Of a stretch of 64,000 nt of DNA, positions 1-6,678 are shown piece after piece. The stretch is from JBEPTX01 sp041691795. Lineage in GTDB: Bacteria > Patescibacteriota > Saccharimonadia > Saccharimonadales > Saccharimonadaceae. The DNA lies in the NCBI GenBank assembly GCA_041691795.1, contig JBEPTX010000004.1:1-64000 (forward strand), given 5' to 3'. Within the stretch, counting starts at the first letter, position 1, and every line of letters starts with the position of its first letter. The translations under genes were made by a program, and so were the position numbers. The notes beneath the pieces are model-generated. The model was given only the letters and a program-made list of their open reading frames with translations, was not told the origin of the DNA and ran no database searches.

Positions 1-34
1 ACGAAACAATTCGTACCTTGAGAGGAAATTGAAT

Positions 35-229
35 ATGGGAATCCCCGTTTATGGTTGGGACTGGCTAGTGGTTATCCCGGTAGTCTGGACGATCGTCGCC
101 ATTCTGGCAGTGATTATTCTCAGGCGGATGATAATCAACGGACATAGGCACGATCGTCGTCCCGGTCCTAGCGATCTCACGCCCTCCAGACCCTGGAGAG
201 CTCACCCGGATCCGAAGATCATCCCGTAG
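35..229 (+). CDS. small single-pass membrane protein, unknown function
   Basis: I do not recognise the family. The ATG at 35 is preceded by an AGAGGA ribosome-binding site 8 nt upstream, which favours it over a TTG two codons earlier. The product is 64 aa: a short N-terminus, one strong hydrophobic helix at about residues 10-30, then a basic and proline-rich cytoplasmic tail. A GC-rich hairpin follows 40 nt after the stop, so it seems to be the last gene of a transcript that starts before the window. An antisense ORF covers the same bases but has no ribosome-binding site. Confidence 0.5.
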   Translation: MGIPVYGWDWLVVIPVVWTIVAILAVIILRRMIINGHRHDRRPGPSDLTPSRPWRAHPDPKIIP

Positions 230-271
230 GATACCTTCCAGGATCACAACTAAACAATTTCTACCCAAGGT

Positions 272-295
272 GCCCCGACTGTAAAAAGTCGGGGC
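272..295 (+). terminator. hairpin terminator after the first small gene
   Basis: A 9-bp GC-rich stem (gccccgact paired with agtcggggc) encloses a 6-nt loop. The tail is only weakly T-rich (cctatcctttt). It separates the first small gene from the murE-like gene. Confidence 0.6.
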
Positions 296-313
296 CCTAT
301 CCTTTTAAGATGC

Positions 314-319
314 TAAAAT
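314..319 (+). promoter_or_regulatory. -10 box (TAAAAT) of the murE-like gene, leaderless spacing
   Basis: An extended -10 (TGC-TAAAAT) ends 6 nt before the ATG at 326. Transcription would begin at or next to the start codon. No Shine-Dalgarno site is present. Confidence 0.55.
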
Positions 320-325
320 GGATGT

Positions 326-1612
326 ATGAAACAAAAGCTTGTCCGTGGGGTGCGCAAAGCTCTCCCAAAAACCACTGTTCGCCGTTTGGAAGAAACCTAC
401 CGCCGGGGCAGAATCAAACTCATCTCTGCTCGCTATGGGCATCCAGCCCGTGGCCAGCGTGTTATTGCCGTCACGGGGACAAATGGCAAAACGACTACTA
501 TTAATTTCTTGAACGAAATTCTGAAAGAAGCCGGATGCGTAACGGCGATGTTCAGCACCGCAGTGATAGAGGTCGCGGGTGAACGTAAGCTCAATGATCT
601 CAACATGACGGTTGGTAATACCGATCAAATGCAGCGGTTCTTTCGTGATGCCAAAAAGGCACATGCCGATTACGTTCTGCTAGAGGTCACAAGCCATGCT
701 TTGGACCAACACAAACTCGACGGTGTCCCTATCGAAGCCGCAATTATGACCAATCTGACACACGAACACTTGGATTATCACAAAACGATGGAGCAGTATG
801 CCAAAGCAAAGGGTAAATTGTTTGCTGGGACGCCAAAGTTTATCATTTTGAACCGCGACGACGACTGGTACGATTTCTTTGATGAATTCGTGGCCGGTGC
901 ACAAAAAATCACTTATGGAACCCACGACGAAGCCGAGGCAAAAATTACCCATGTCAAACTGTACAAAAAGGGCAGTGAAGCTACAGTTTTGATCGATCAT
1001 CAGACCAAATTAGAGCTTGCAACCGCGATGCCAGGCAAATTCAACGTCTACAACATGACTGCTGCCGCGGCGACCGCCTATCTGTTAGGCGTCAAATTGA
1101 AGGACATTGTCGAGGGCGTCGCCAATCTCGAAGGCGTCCCAGGGCGATTCGAACGCGTTGTCGAAGGCAAAGGCTACGACGTCATCGTCGACTATGCTCA
1201 CACCCCAGATGGATTAGAACAGTTGCTCGAGGCTGCCAAAGCCGTCACCAAAAACCGCGTTATCCTCGTATTTGGTGCCTGTGGCGATCGCGACAAAGCC
1301 AAACGACCTGTTATGGGTGCAATCGCCGCGCGTCTTGCCGATCGTATCATCCTCACAGATGAGGAAAGCTACAACGAAGATCCTGCATTTATCCGCGAAC
1401 AGATCTTTCAGGGTATCGAAGAAGCCGGTGGAACCGCCAAAACAACCGAATTACCCGACCGCCACGATGCCATCGAAAAAGCCCTCTCTATCGCAACCAA
1501 AAACGATACCATCCTCATTACCGGCATGGGTCACGAACAATTCCGTATCATCAATGGCAAAAAACAGCCATGGAATGACGGTGCGGTTGTCCGTGAAATC
1601 CTTGGCGAATAA
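326..1612 (+). CDS. murE: Mur ligase, UDP-N-acetylmuramyl-tripeptide synthetase type (MurE-like)
   Basis: This is probably the cytoplasmic ATP-dependent ligase that adds the third residue of the peptidoglycan stem peptide. The 428-aa protein has the P-loop VTGTNGKTTT at about residues 49-58, a central ligase domain (TNLTHEHLDYH near 142-152) and a C-terminal domain with DYAHTPDGLE near 289. It is about 60 aa shorter than typical MurE because most of the N-terminal UDP-binding domain is missing. At the position of the meso-DAP-recognising DNPR motif it has E346-E347-S348-Y349 within LTDEESYNEDP, so DAP specificity is not supported. A FemAB-type gene lies just downstream on the other strand, which fits a Lys/Orn-type bridged wall. 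MurE family assignment is firm; the substrate is inference. Confidence 0.85.
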   Translation: MKQKLVRGVRKALPKTTVRRLEETYRRGRIKLISARYGHPARGQRVIAVTGTNGKTTTINFLNEILKEAGCVTAMFSTAVIEVAGERKLNDLNMTVGNTDQMQRFFRDAKKAHADYVLLEVTSHALDQHKLDGVPIEAAIMTNLTHEHLDYHKTMEQYAKAKGKLFAGTPKFIILNRDDDWYDFFDEFVAGAQKITYGTHDEAEAKITHVKLYKKGSEATVLIDHQTKLELATAMPGKFNVYNMTAAAATAYLLGVKLKDIVEGVANLEGVPGRFERVVEGKGYDVIVDYAHTPDGLEQLLEAAKAVTKNRVILVFGACGDRDKAKRPVMGAIAARLADRIILTDEESYNEDPAFIREQIFQGIEEAGGTAKTTELPDRHDAIEKALSIATKNDTILITGMGHEQFRIINGKKQPWNDGAVVREILGE

Positions 1613-1615
1613 TAC

Positions 1616-2659
1616 TTAATAATAATTTTCGCGATGTCGACGTGTATGCAATCGCCTCGCCAAACGTTCACCTACCATCCGCCAAATCCGATGTGCAAAC
1701 GGTCGAACTGTAATCTCGTAACAGCCAACATAGTCAGTCACGTGAGGGTTAAAACTCCGTTTAAACAGTCCAATCCCGTAGAATTTATGCGCTTTGTTAT
1801 CAATCTGGCTAAACGGAGGAACCGCATAGAGATCATGGATGTTTGAACCGCGGGCCTTTGCCCATTCCATAACGCGCCACTGCAACAGATGACTTGCCCC
1901 ATAGGCCTCACGTTCACGGATAGACGCACCGTCCTTGTAAAAGCTCTTCGCCCCAAAAACAATCGCGTACACCCCAGCGACTACATTTCCCCCATGCATC
2001 GCAAAAAATAGTTGTCCCTGGCCAGCTGTTTCAAATCGACGCCAGTATTCCTCGTAGTACTCATAGCTGCGAATACCAAATTGTGCAGACTCAGCAGTCA
2101 GCGCCAACAGATCATACATGATCTTACAGTTCGTATTACTTGCCCTTACTTGTTGAACTGTTACGCCATCTTTGACCGCTCGGTTGATCGAATAGCGACC
2201 AGTTTGAGGAAGTTCGGTCAAAATTGTCCCCATATCTCGGCTGATATCCACAACCACTGTGGAAAAGTTGGGCTGAATAGGGAGGACCGGTTGCAGTTTC
2301 AGTAATCGTAAGGCCTGTAGGTTTTTATCTGTTCGTAGCAGTTCAGGCTCGATTTTGATCGCAAATACTTGACCGTTCGTCACAAAATGCTTCAATGGCT
2401 CAATCAGTGGCGCTAATTGCTCGACACTGCGGATGCCTGGCCCCTTTGGGATATACCAGATCCGGCCGAGTCCAAACACACGTTTTTCCAGCACCATTAT
2501 CGCCAAAGTATCAATTAACAGGTAGCGAGGTTTCCAGCCGGTTGCCTGTTTTAGTTCAGCAAAAACCCGTCCCTGCAAGAAATTACCGCCGTCAGGATTG
2601 GTAATAACCCTTTGATCCCAGTCCGTAATCTCGGAGTCTTCGGCAAAACGAATAATCAT
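1616..2659 (-). CDS. FemAB-family aminoacyl/peptidyl transferase (interpeptide bridge)
   Basis: This is a GNAT-fold FemABX-type transferase of about 347 aa. The family uses aminoacyl-tRNA to build side chains on lipid II at the inner membrane face. Typical features are the N-terminal half ending in the IWYIPKGPG strand and the second half with YAIVFGAKSFYKDGASIRE and HLLQWRVMEWAKARG, resembling the acetyltransferase core of FemX. I chose the ATG at 2659 rather than the upstream 2710 because a TACAAT -10 box ends 7 nt before it. The gene converges tail-to-tail with the murE-like gene, so both likely serve the same wall. The amino acid added cannot be read from the sequence. Confidence 0.85.
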   Translation of the reverse strand: MIIRFAEDSEITDWDQRVITNPDGGNFLQGRVFAELKQATGWKPRYLLIDTLAIMVLEKRVFGLGRIWYIPKGPGIRSVEQLAPLIEPLKHFVTNGQVFAIKIEPELLRTDKNLQALRLLKLQPVLPIQPNFSTVVVDISRDMGTILTELPQTGRYSINRAVKDGVTVQQVRASNTNCKIMYDLLALTAESAQFGIRSYEYYEEYWRRFETAGQGQLFFAMHGGNVVAGVYAIVFGAKSFYKDGASIREREAYGASHLLQWRVMEWAKARGSNIHDLYAVPPFSQIDNKAHKFYGIGLFKRSFNPHVTDYVGCYEITVRPFAHRIWRMVGERLARRLHTRRHRENYY

Positions 2660-2666
2660 ATCATTT

Positions 2667-2672
2667 ATTGTA
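2667..2672 (-). promoter_or_regulatory. -10 box (TACAAT) of the femAB-type gene, leaderless spacing
   Basis: On the minus strand TACAAT is followed by 7 nt and then the ATG at 2659. No ribosome-binding site is present. Confidence 0.5.
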
Positions 2673-2704
2673 CTATGAAAATTGAATCTCACCTCTCCCC
2701 ACTC

Positions 2705-2735
2705 CGTCATCCTCGGGCTTGACCCGGGAATCCAG
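2705..2735. repeat. REP-like palindrome (CGGGCTTGACCCG core)
   Basis: An imperfect palindrome centred on cgggcttgacccg, flanked by gtcatcct and gaatccag, is followed by a second small hairpin (agcct...aggct with an inner gaatt/aattc stem, 2733-2765). The core resembles interspersed palindromes common in proteobacterial intergenic regions. It lies in the divergent gap between the femAB-type and PMM-like genes. Confidence 0.4.
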
Positions 2736-2788
2736 CCTAATAATAGAATTTCGAGAATTCAGGCTATGAAGCTTTGAATCACACCTGC

Positions 2789-2794
2789 TATAAT
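2789..2794 (+). promoter_or_regulatory. -10 box (TATAAT) of the PMM-like gene
   Basis: TATAAT ends 8 nt before the ATG at 2803, which implies a leader of 0-2 nt. Confidence 0.55.
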
Positions 2795-2802
2795 GGGGAA
2801 AT

Positions 2803-3240
2803 ATGAGTAATATGTTTTCTGGTTTTGATATTCGCGGCCGGTTTGGCGATACGCTAACGGTTGAGTACGTGTGGAATGTTGGTAAAGGTTTGGCGGATTG
2901 GCTCCCAACCGACGGTCAAGTCATTGTCGTGAGCGGTCCATCTGCTAATCCTGGTGTTGTTAAAGCACTTATCGAAGGTATCCGTCTGCAAGGTCGCGGT
3001 GTCATCGATGGTGGTCAGGGTGACAAACAAACCCTCGTTCAGATCAGTAGTGGCGCCCAAACAGCCGGTGGCGTACTGGTTTCGCACGACGAACTAGAAC
3101 ATCTTGAAACAATCGAACTATTCCAAGAAGAAGCGACACCAATTAGTAGTGATACTGGGTTGTCTCAGATCGCATCTCTTGTCGAAGCAGGCAATTTCGT
3201 CCCTGCTGCTACCAAAGGCGAACTGACCTCAATCGTCTAA
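2803..3240 (+). CDS. stand-alone phosphomannomutase/phosphoglucomutase domain I
   Basis: The 145-aa protein matches only the first alpha/beta domain of the PMM/PGM superfamily. FDIRGRFGDTLTVEYVWNVG (residues about 8-27) is the usual family start. GGVLVSHDELEHLETIELF near 88-106 aligns with the active-site loop where enzymes have TASHNP followed by the NGIKL-like strand. The SH pair remains but NP is replaced by DE, and domains II-IV are absent, so normal mutase catalysis is unlikely. It could be a binding protein, a regulator, or a subunit complemented in trans. The ORF is intact and has its own promoter and terminator, which argues against a decaying pseudogene. Confidence 0.7.
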   Translation: MSNMFSGFDIRGRFGDTLTVEYVWNVGKGLADWLPTDGQVIVVSGPSANPGVVKALIEGIRLQGRGVIDGGQGDKQTLVQISSGAQTAGGVLVSHDELEHLETIELFQEEATPISSDTGLSQIASLVEAGNFVPAATKGELTSIV

Positions 3241-3250
3241 AAATGGGAAA

Positions 3251-3277
3251 GACCCAGCGAGTTGAACTCGCGGGGTC
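3251..3277. terminator. bidirectional terminator between convergent genes
   Basis: The stem gaccc(a/c)gcgagtt pairs with aactcgc(t/g)gggtc around a minimal loop. It lies between the stop of the PMM-like gene and the stop of the minus-strand orphan at 3277. Confidence 0.65.
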
Positions 3278-3537
3278 TATGACTCCTTTCGCTTGTTGAT
3301 GATGGTTGCTTGCGCGGCGGCAGACAACTCGTCTGGCAAGTGCAGTGTTACGAGGAAATCCTCGTTTTCGCACTGAACTGTCAGCTCATCTGTGGATGGG
3401 TTGATGGAATTTATCTTGAACGTGCGTGACGCCCCGTGAATGTCGAGACCGAAAGTCATATCGCTCAGTAGGGCAAAAGCGATGTCGGTCCGGCACTCAC
3501 TCGATGAAACTCCGAGATTGGCGATAAAAATCGCCAT
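3277..3537 (-). CDS. 86-aa orphan protein
   Basis: I do not recognise the family. The start is set by a strong AGGAGGTGA ribosome-binding site 5-6 nt upstream of the ATG at 3537. The protein is soluble, with no signal peptide or transmembrane helix. It alternates short beta-prone segments (TFGLDIHGASRTFKI, DELTVQCENEDFLVTLHL), which suggests a small beta-rich domain. It is transcribed alone and shares a bidirectional terminator with the PMM-like gene. Confidence 0.6.
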   Translation of the reverse strand: MAIFIANLGVSSSECRTDIAFALLSDMTFGLDIHGASRTFKINSINPSTDELTVQCENEDFLVTLHLPDELSAAAQATIINKRKES

Positions 3538-3606
3538 CGGTACTCACCTCCTGACAAAAGTGTACTTTAGTATACTAACATAAATACGTGGATCTGTAAA
3601 GTATAT

Positions 3607-4497
3607 CTAAACCCCTGGTTCACGAGAAGCCATGAACAGTTGCATGGCATTAAAATCCAAGATTTGATTCATCCGTGCCGGGTCATCGCGGAATGTAAAA
3701 TTATTATCGAAATCATTGTCATCAAACCCGGGCCAAAGGATAACATTGCCACCTTTTCCGATAGAATAGGCAGTTCCATCTGAACCATTATTGTTTGAAT
3801 CAACTTTGGTGAGTGCAGATTTTACATCAACTTTCAATACTTTGGCAATTTCACCAGTAGCTGGGTTGGGTATCTGCACAAAAAAGTCGATGCCGCGCAG
3901 GTCTTCATTTGTTGAGCCTTCAATAGTTCCAAATCCAAGTTGAGTTGCAACATCTTTGAACCCTTTTTCAGCTCGTGCACCCCTAGCAATTTGCTCAATA
4001 GACTTTTCTACGAATTCCTCACGACGTGGAAACATATGGCGCGTATGTTTGTAAATACTCTCGGTCATATCAGAAAATTTAGCTTCAGGATGAGCACCCA
4101 TATATTTATAGAGTCGGCCATTATACTCACTTGCCAAAGTTTTCAATTCACGTTCTTCTTTGTGATCAAGTTTCTCTTGTTCAAGTCGATATTGTGCGTG
4201 AAACAATGGGCCAGCATCAGCAATAAGTAACATTTTCTCGAGTGTCTCAGGTGTTTCAGTACCGTCTTGCATACGAGCCTCAATAAAGTCTCCAGTGTAC
4301 TCTGCTAAATGCTCGGCGTATTTCAATGTATGCACACCAGTATCTCCGCCTTTTGCATGAAGAGATTCAATAAAATCAGGTTCCTGAGCCAAGGAATCTA
4401 CAAGCTGGCCGCTACTATCCCATGACGACTCATCATCAACAAGATCAATACTTGTTTGAGGCGCTTCGGTGAAGGTGGTTTCGTGATTTGTTGTCAT
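3607..4497 (-). CDS. 296-aa orphan with possible PD-(D/E)XK-like core
   Basis: I do not recognise the family. The first 60 residues are acidic and probably disordered, followed by helical segments up to about residue 180. The C-terminal third contains LRGIDFFVQIPN and, after a spacer, KVLKVDVKSAL. This GxD...xVDVKS arrangement resembles the D-x(n)-(D/E)-x-K core of restriction-endonuclease-like folds, with D replacing the usual E. No signal peptide or membrane helix is seen. The promoter is divergent from groES. The nuclease-fold suggestion is weak inference. Confidence 0.6.
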   Translation of the reverse strand: MTTNHETTFTEAPQTSIDLVDDESSWDSSGQLVDSLAQEPDFIESLHAKGGDTGVHTLKYAEHLAEYTGDFIEARMQDGTETPETLEKMLLIADAGPLFHAQYRLEQEKLDHKEERELKTLASEYNGRLYKYMGAHPEAKFSDMTESIYKHTRHMFPRREEFVEKSIEQIARGARAEKGFKDVATQLGFGTIEGSTNEDLRGIDFFVQIPNPATGEIAKVLKVDVKSALTKVDSNNNGSDGTAYSIGKGGNVILWPGFDDNDFDNNFTFRDDPARMNQILDFNAMQLFMASREPGV

Positions 4498-4525
4498 ATT
4501 TTTTTGTTTTTGAACTGTTTGTACT

Positions 4526-4554
4526 AATCTAACACATTATCATTCAATAGTCAA
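4526..4554 (-). promoter_or_regulatory. promoter of the 296-aa orphan
   Basis: On the minus strand TTGACT (4549-4554), a 17-nt spacer and TAGATT (4526-4531) precede the ATG at 4497. It lies just beyond the CIRCE element, so HrcA binding could affect both directions. Confidence 0.45.
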
Positions 4555-4557
4555 CAT

Positions 4558-4584
4558 CTAGCACTCGCACCTTGCAAGTGCTAG
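4558..4584. promoter_or_regulatory. CIRCE operator (HrcA-binding inverted repeat)
   Basis: The sequence reads CTAGCACTC, nine bases, then AAGTGCTAG. It closely matches the CIRCE consensus TTAGCACTC-N9-GAGTGCTAA. It overlaps the -35 box of the groESL promoter, so bound HrcA would block RNA polymerase. No hrcA lies in the window. Confidence 0.85.
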
Positions 4585-4600
4585 TTTTTTTGGCTACAAT
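4572..4600 (+). promoter_or_regulatory. groESL promoter
   Basis: TTGCAA (4572-4577), a 17-nt spacer and TACAAT (4595-4600) precede groES. A GGAGGAG ribosome-binding site follows at 4619-4625. The -35 box lies inside the right half of CIRCE. Confidence 0.65.
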
Positions 4601-4629
4601 AGAAATATAATTTACATCGGAGGAGTTTC

Positions 4630-4893
4630 ATGAGTTCACCTATCAAACCACTTGCTGATCGTGTGGTGGCTATCCGCGAAGCAGCCCAGACCAAAACTGC
4701 CAGTGGCCTTTATCTGCCAGATACCGCCAAAGAAAAACCAGTGGTCGCCAGTGTTGTCGCTGTTGGCCCAGAGGTAAAATCACTCAAAGTAGGCGACAAA
4801 ATCGTTTACAAAGAATACACAACGACCGAACTCAAGATAGAAAGTGTCGAATATTTGATCGTTAAAGAAGAAGACGTCCTCGCGACTGTTTAA
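4630..4893 (+). CDS. groES: co-chaperonin GroES
   Basis: This is the 10-kDa lid of the GroEL folding chamber, acting as a heptamer in the cytoplasm. The 87-aa protein has the family start IKPLADRVV, a mobile-loop region (EAAQTKTASGLYLPDTAKEKP, residues about 17-37) and the conserved VGPEVKSLKVGDKIVYKEY segment. It is slightly shorter than E. coli GroES. The start follows a GGAGGAG site by 4 nt. groEL follows after 11 nt. The CIRCE element upstream indicates heat-shock control by HrcA. Confidence 0.95.
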   Translation: MSSPIKPLADRVVAIREAAQTKTASGLYLPDTAKEKPVVASVVAVGPEVKSLKVGDKIVYKEYTTTELKIESVEYLIVKEEDVLATV

Positions 4894-4904
4894 GGAGAAT
4901 TCCC

Positions 4905-6539
4905 ATGGCTAAAAAAGTTTTTTATGATGATGATGCACGTGCGCGAGTACTCGGCGGTGCCAAAGCACTCTACGACGCAGTCAAGGTAACCTACGGACCA
5001 AAAGGTCGCAATGTCGTGATCGCCAAGGGCTATGGTGGTCCAACAGTCACACATGATGGTGTAACGGTTGCAGAAGCCCTGGACCTTCCAGAGGTAGACG
5101 ACGAAACACTTGGCTATAAAGTCGGTGCAGAACTTATCAAACAAGCAGCAAGCAAGCTCAACAAAGTTGCCGGTGATGGTACGACCACCGTTACGGTGCT
5201 GACATACAGTATTCTCAAAGAGGCAAATCGCCTGATCGCAGCTGGTCACAACCCACAAGAACTCCGAAAAGGTATCGAACAAGCAAGTGCAGAAATTATC
5301 AAACAGCTCGACAAAATGAGCGAAAGCATCGAAGGCAAAAGTGATCGTGTCGCCGAAGTTGCGACCATTAGCGCCGGTGACGAACAAATCGGCAAATTGA
5401 TCGCTAGCGTTATCGAAAAGGTCGGCAAAGAAGGCGTTGTTACCGTCGAAGCAGGCCAAGGACTTGATCTTGAAGCCGAAGTTGTCGAGGGATTCAACCT
5501 CGACAAAGGTTGGGTAAGTGCATTCTTTGTGACTGATGCCGGTCGCCAAGAGGCGGTGTACGAAAAACCAGCCATTGTCATCACTGATCGCAAAATTAAT
5601 AGTGTCCAGGAATTTTTACCAGTCATCGAAAAACTCGCCGCAGCAGGCAAAAAAGACGTTGTTCTGATCGCCGACGAAGTCGAAGGCGAAGTACTGTCTA
5701 TTTTGGTTCTGAACAAACTCAAGGGCGTACTGAATACCGTCGCTGTCAAAGCTCCAGCCTATGGCGACCGCCGCAAAGATATCCTCGCTGACATCGCCAC
5801 CCTTACCGGTGCGACAGTCATCAGCGAAGACCAAGGCCTGACATTCGAAAATGTTGACCTCGATGTTATCGGAAGCGCTCGCAAGATAATTGTTGGCAAA
5901 GACAGCACCACGATTATCGAAGGTGATGGATCTGCCTCAGATGTCAAAGCCCGTATCAAACAGATCATCACTCAAGCCGAAAACGCTCCATCTGAATACG
6001 ACAAAGAACAGTACGAAAAACGTGCTGCAGCCCTATCTGGCAAAGTTGCCGTCATCAAAGTCGGTGGTGCGACCGAAACAGAGATCGACGAAAAGAAATT
6101 CCGTGTCGACGATGCCGTCGCTGCCACCAAAGCTGCGCTTGCCGAAGGTATTGTCCCTGGCGGCGGTGTAACCCTTGTCAATCTCTCTGCTGGGCTCAAA
6201 GCTGATGGTGCCGATAGCATCGCAGCAGGTCGCCAAATTCTGAAAAATGCGTTGCGTCAGCCATTCCTTCAGATCACAGCAAACGCTGGTCTCAATAGTG
6301 AAGCTCTGCTTGCCCAGGTAGAATCAGGCAAACCAGGCTTTGGTGTCGACGTTAACACCCCTGAAAAGGGTATGATCGACGTCAAAAAGGCTGGGGTAAT
6401 CGACCCAACTCGCGTTACCAAAGAAGCCGTTCTAAACGCCGTTTCAATTGCCTCAACAGCGGCCACAATGGGCGCCTTGATCGTCGAAATTCCAGAACCG
6501 GAAGCGCCCGCTCCATCTGGTGGTGGTATGGGTTTCTAA
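4905..6539 (+). CDS. groEL: chaperonin GroEL
   Basis: This is the 60-kDa ATP-dependent chaperonin ring subunit. It is 544 aa, a normal length. Visible signatures are YGPKGRNVVI, the ATP-binding GDGTTT motif near residue 87, and the equatorial GIVPGGGVTLVN segment near 410. The C-terminal tail is short (GGGMGF) compared with the usual GGM repeats. It is translated from an AAGGAG site 8 nt upstream of the ATG, and forms one transcript with groES that ends at the hairpin at 6562. Confidence 0.97.
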   Translation: MAKKVFYDDDARARVLGGAKALYDAVKVTYGPKGRNVVIAKGYGGPTVTHDGVTVAEALDLPEVDDETLGYKVGAELIKQAASKLNKVAGDGTTTVTVLTYSILKEANRLIAAGHNPQELRKGIEQASAEIIKQLDKMSESIEGKSDRVAEVATISAGDEQIGKLIASVIEKVGKEGVVTVEAGQGLDLEAEVVEGFNLDKGWVSAFFVTDAGRQEAVYEKPAIVITDRKINSVQEFLPVIEKLAAAGKKDVVLIADEVEGEVLSILVLNKLKGVLNTVAVKAPAYGDRRKDILADIATLTGATVISEDQGLTFENVDLDVIGSARKIIVGKDSTTIIEGDGSASDVKARIKQIITQAENAPSEYDKEQYEKRAAALSGKVAVIKVGGATETEIDEKKFRVDDAVAATKAALAEGIVPGGGVTLVNLSAGLKADGADSIAAGRQILKNALRQPFLQITANAGLNSEALLAQVESGKPGFGVDVNTPEKGMIDVKKAGVIDPTRVTKEAVLNAVSIASTAATMGALIVEIPEPEAPAPSGGGMGF

Positions 6540-6561
6540 TAGTCCACTGATCCTTACGTAT

Positions 6562-6591
6562 AAATACTCCGCCAATTTCGGCGGAGTATTT
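6562..6591 (+). terminator. groESL terminator
   Basis: A perfect 12-bp stem (aaatactccgcc with ggcggagtattt) surrounds a 6-nt loop 22 nt after the groEL stop. Confidence 0.85.
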
Positions 6592-6610
6592 ATTATAGCG
6601 TTATATAATA

Positions 6611-6639
6611 TTGACATTATGTAATCATTGTGCTAATGT
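6611..6639 (+). promoter_or_regulatory. promoter of the 573-aa surface-protein gene
   Basis: TTGACA (6611-6616), a 17-nt spacer and an extended -10 TGC-TAATGT (6634-6639). An AAAGGAA ribosome-binding site follows before the ATG at 6679. Confidence 0.6.
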
Positions 6640-6678
6640 TAACTTATAACGCAATAAAAACAAACAAAAGGAAATATC

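Noticed and set aside
4558..4592. Rho-independent terminator (hairpin plus T-run)
   Set aside because: The spacing and sequence fit CIRCE much better, and no plus-strand gene lies upstream to be terminated.
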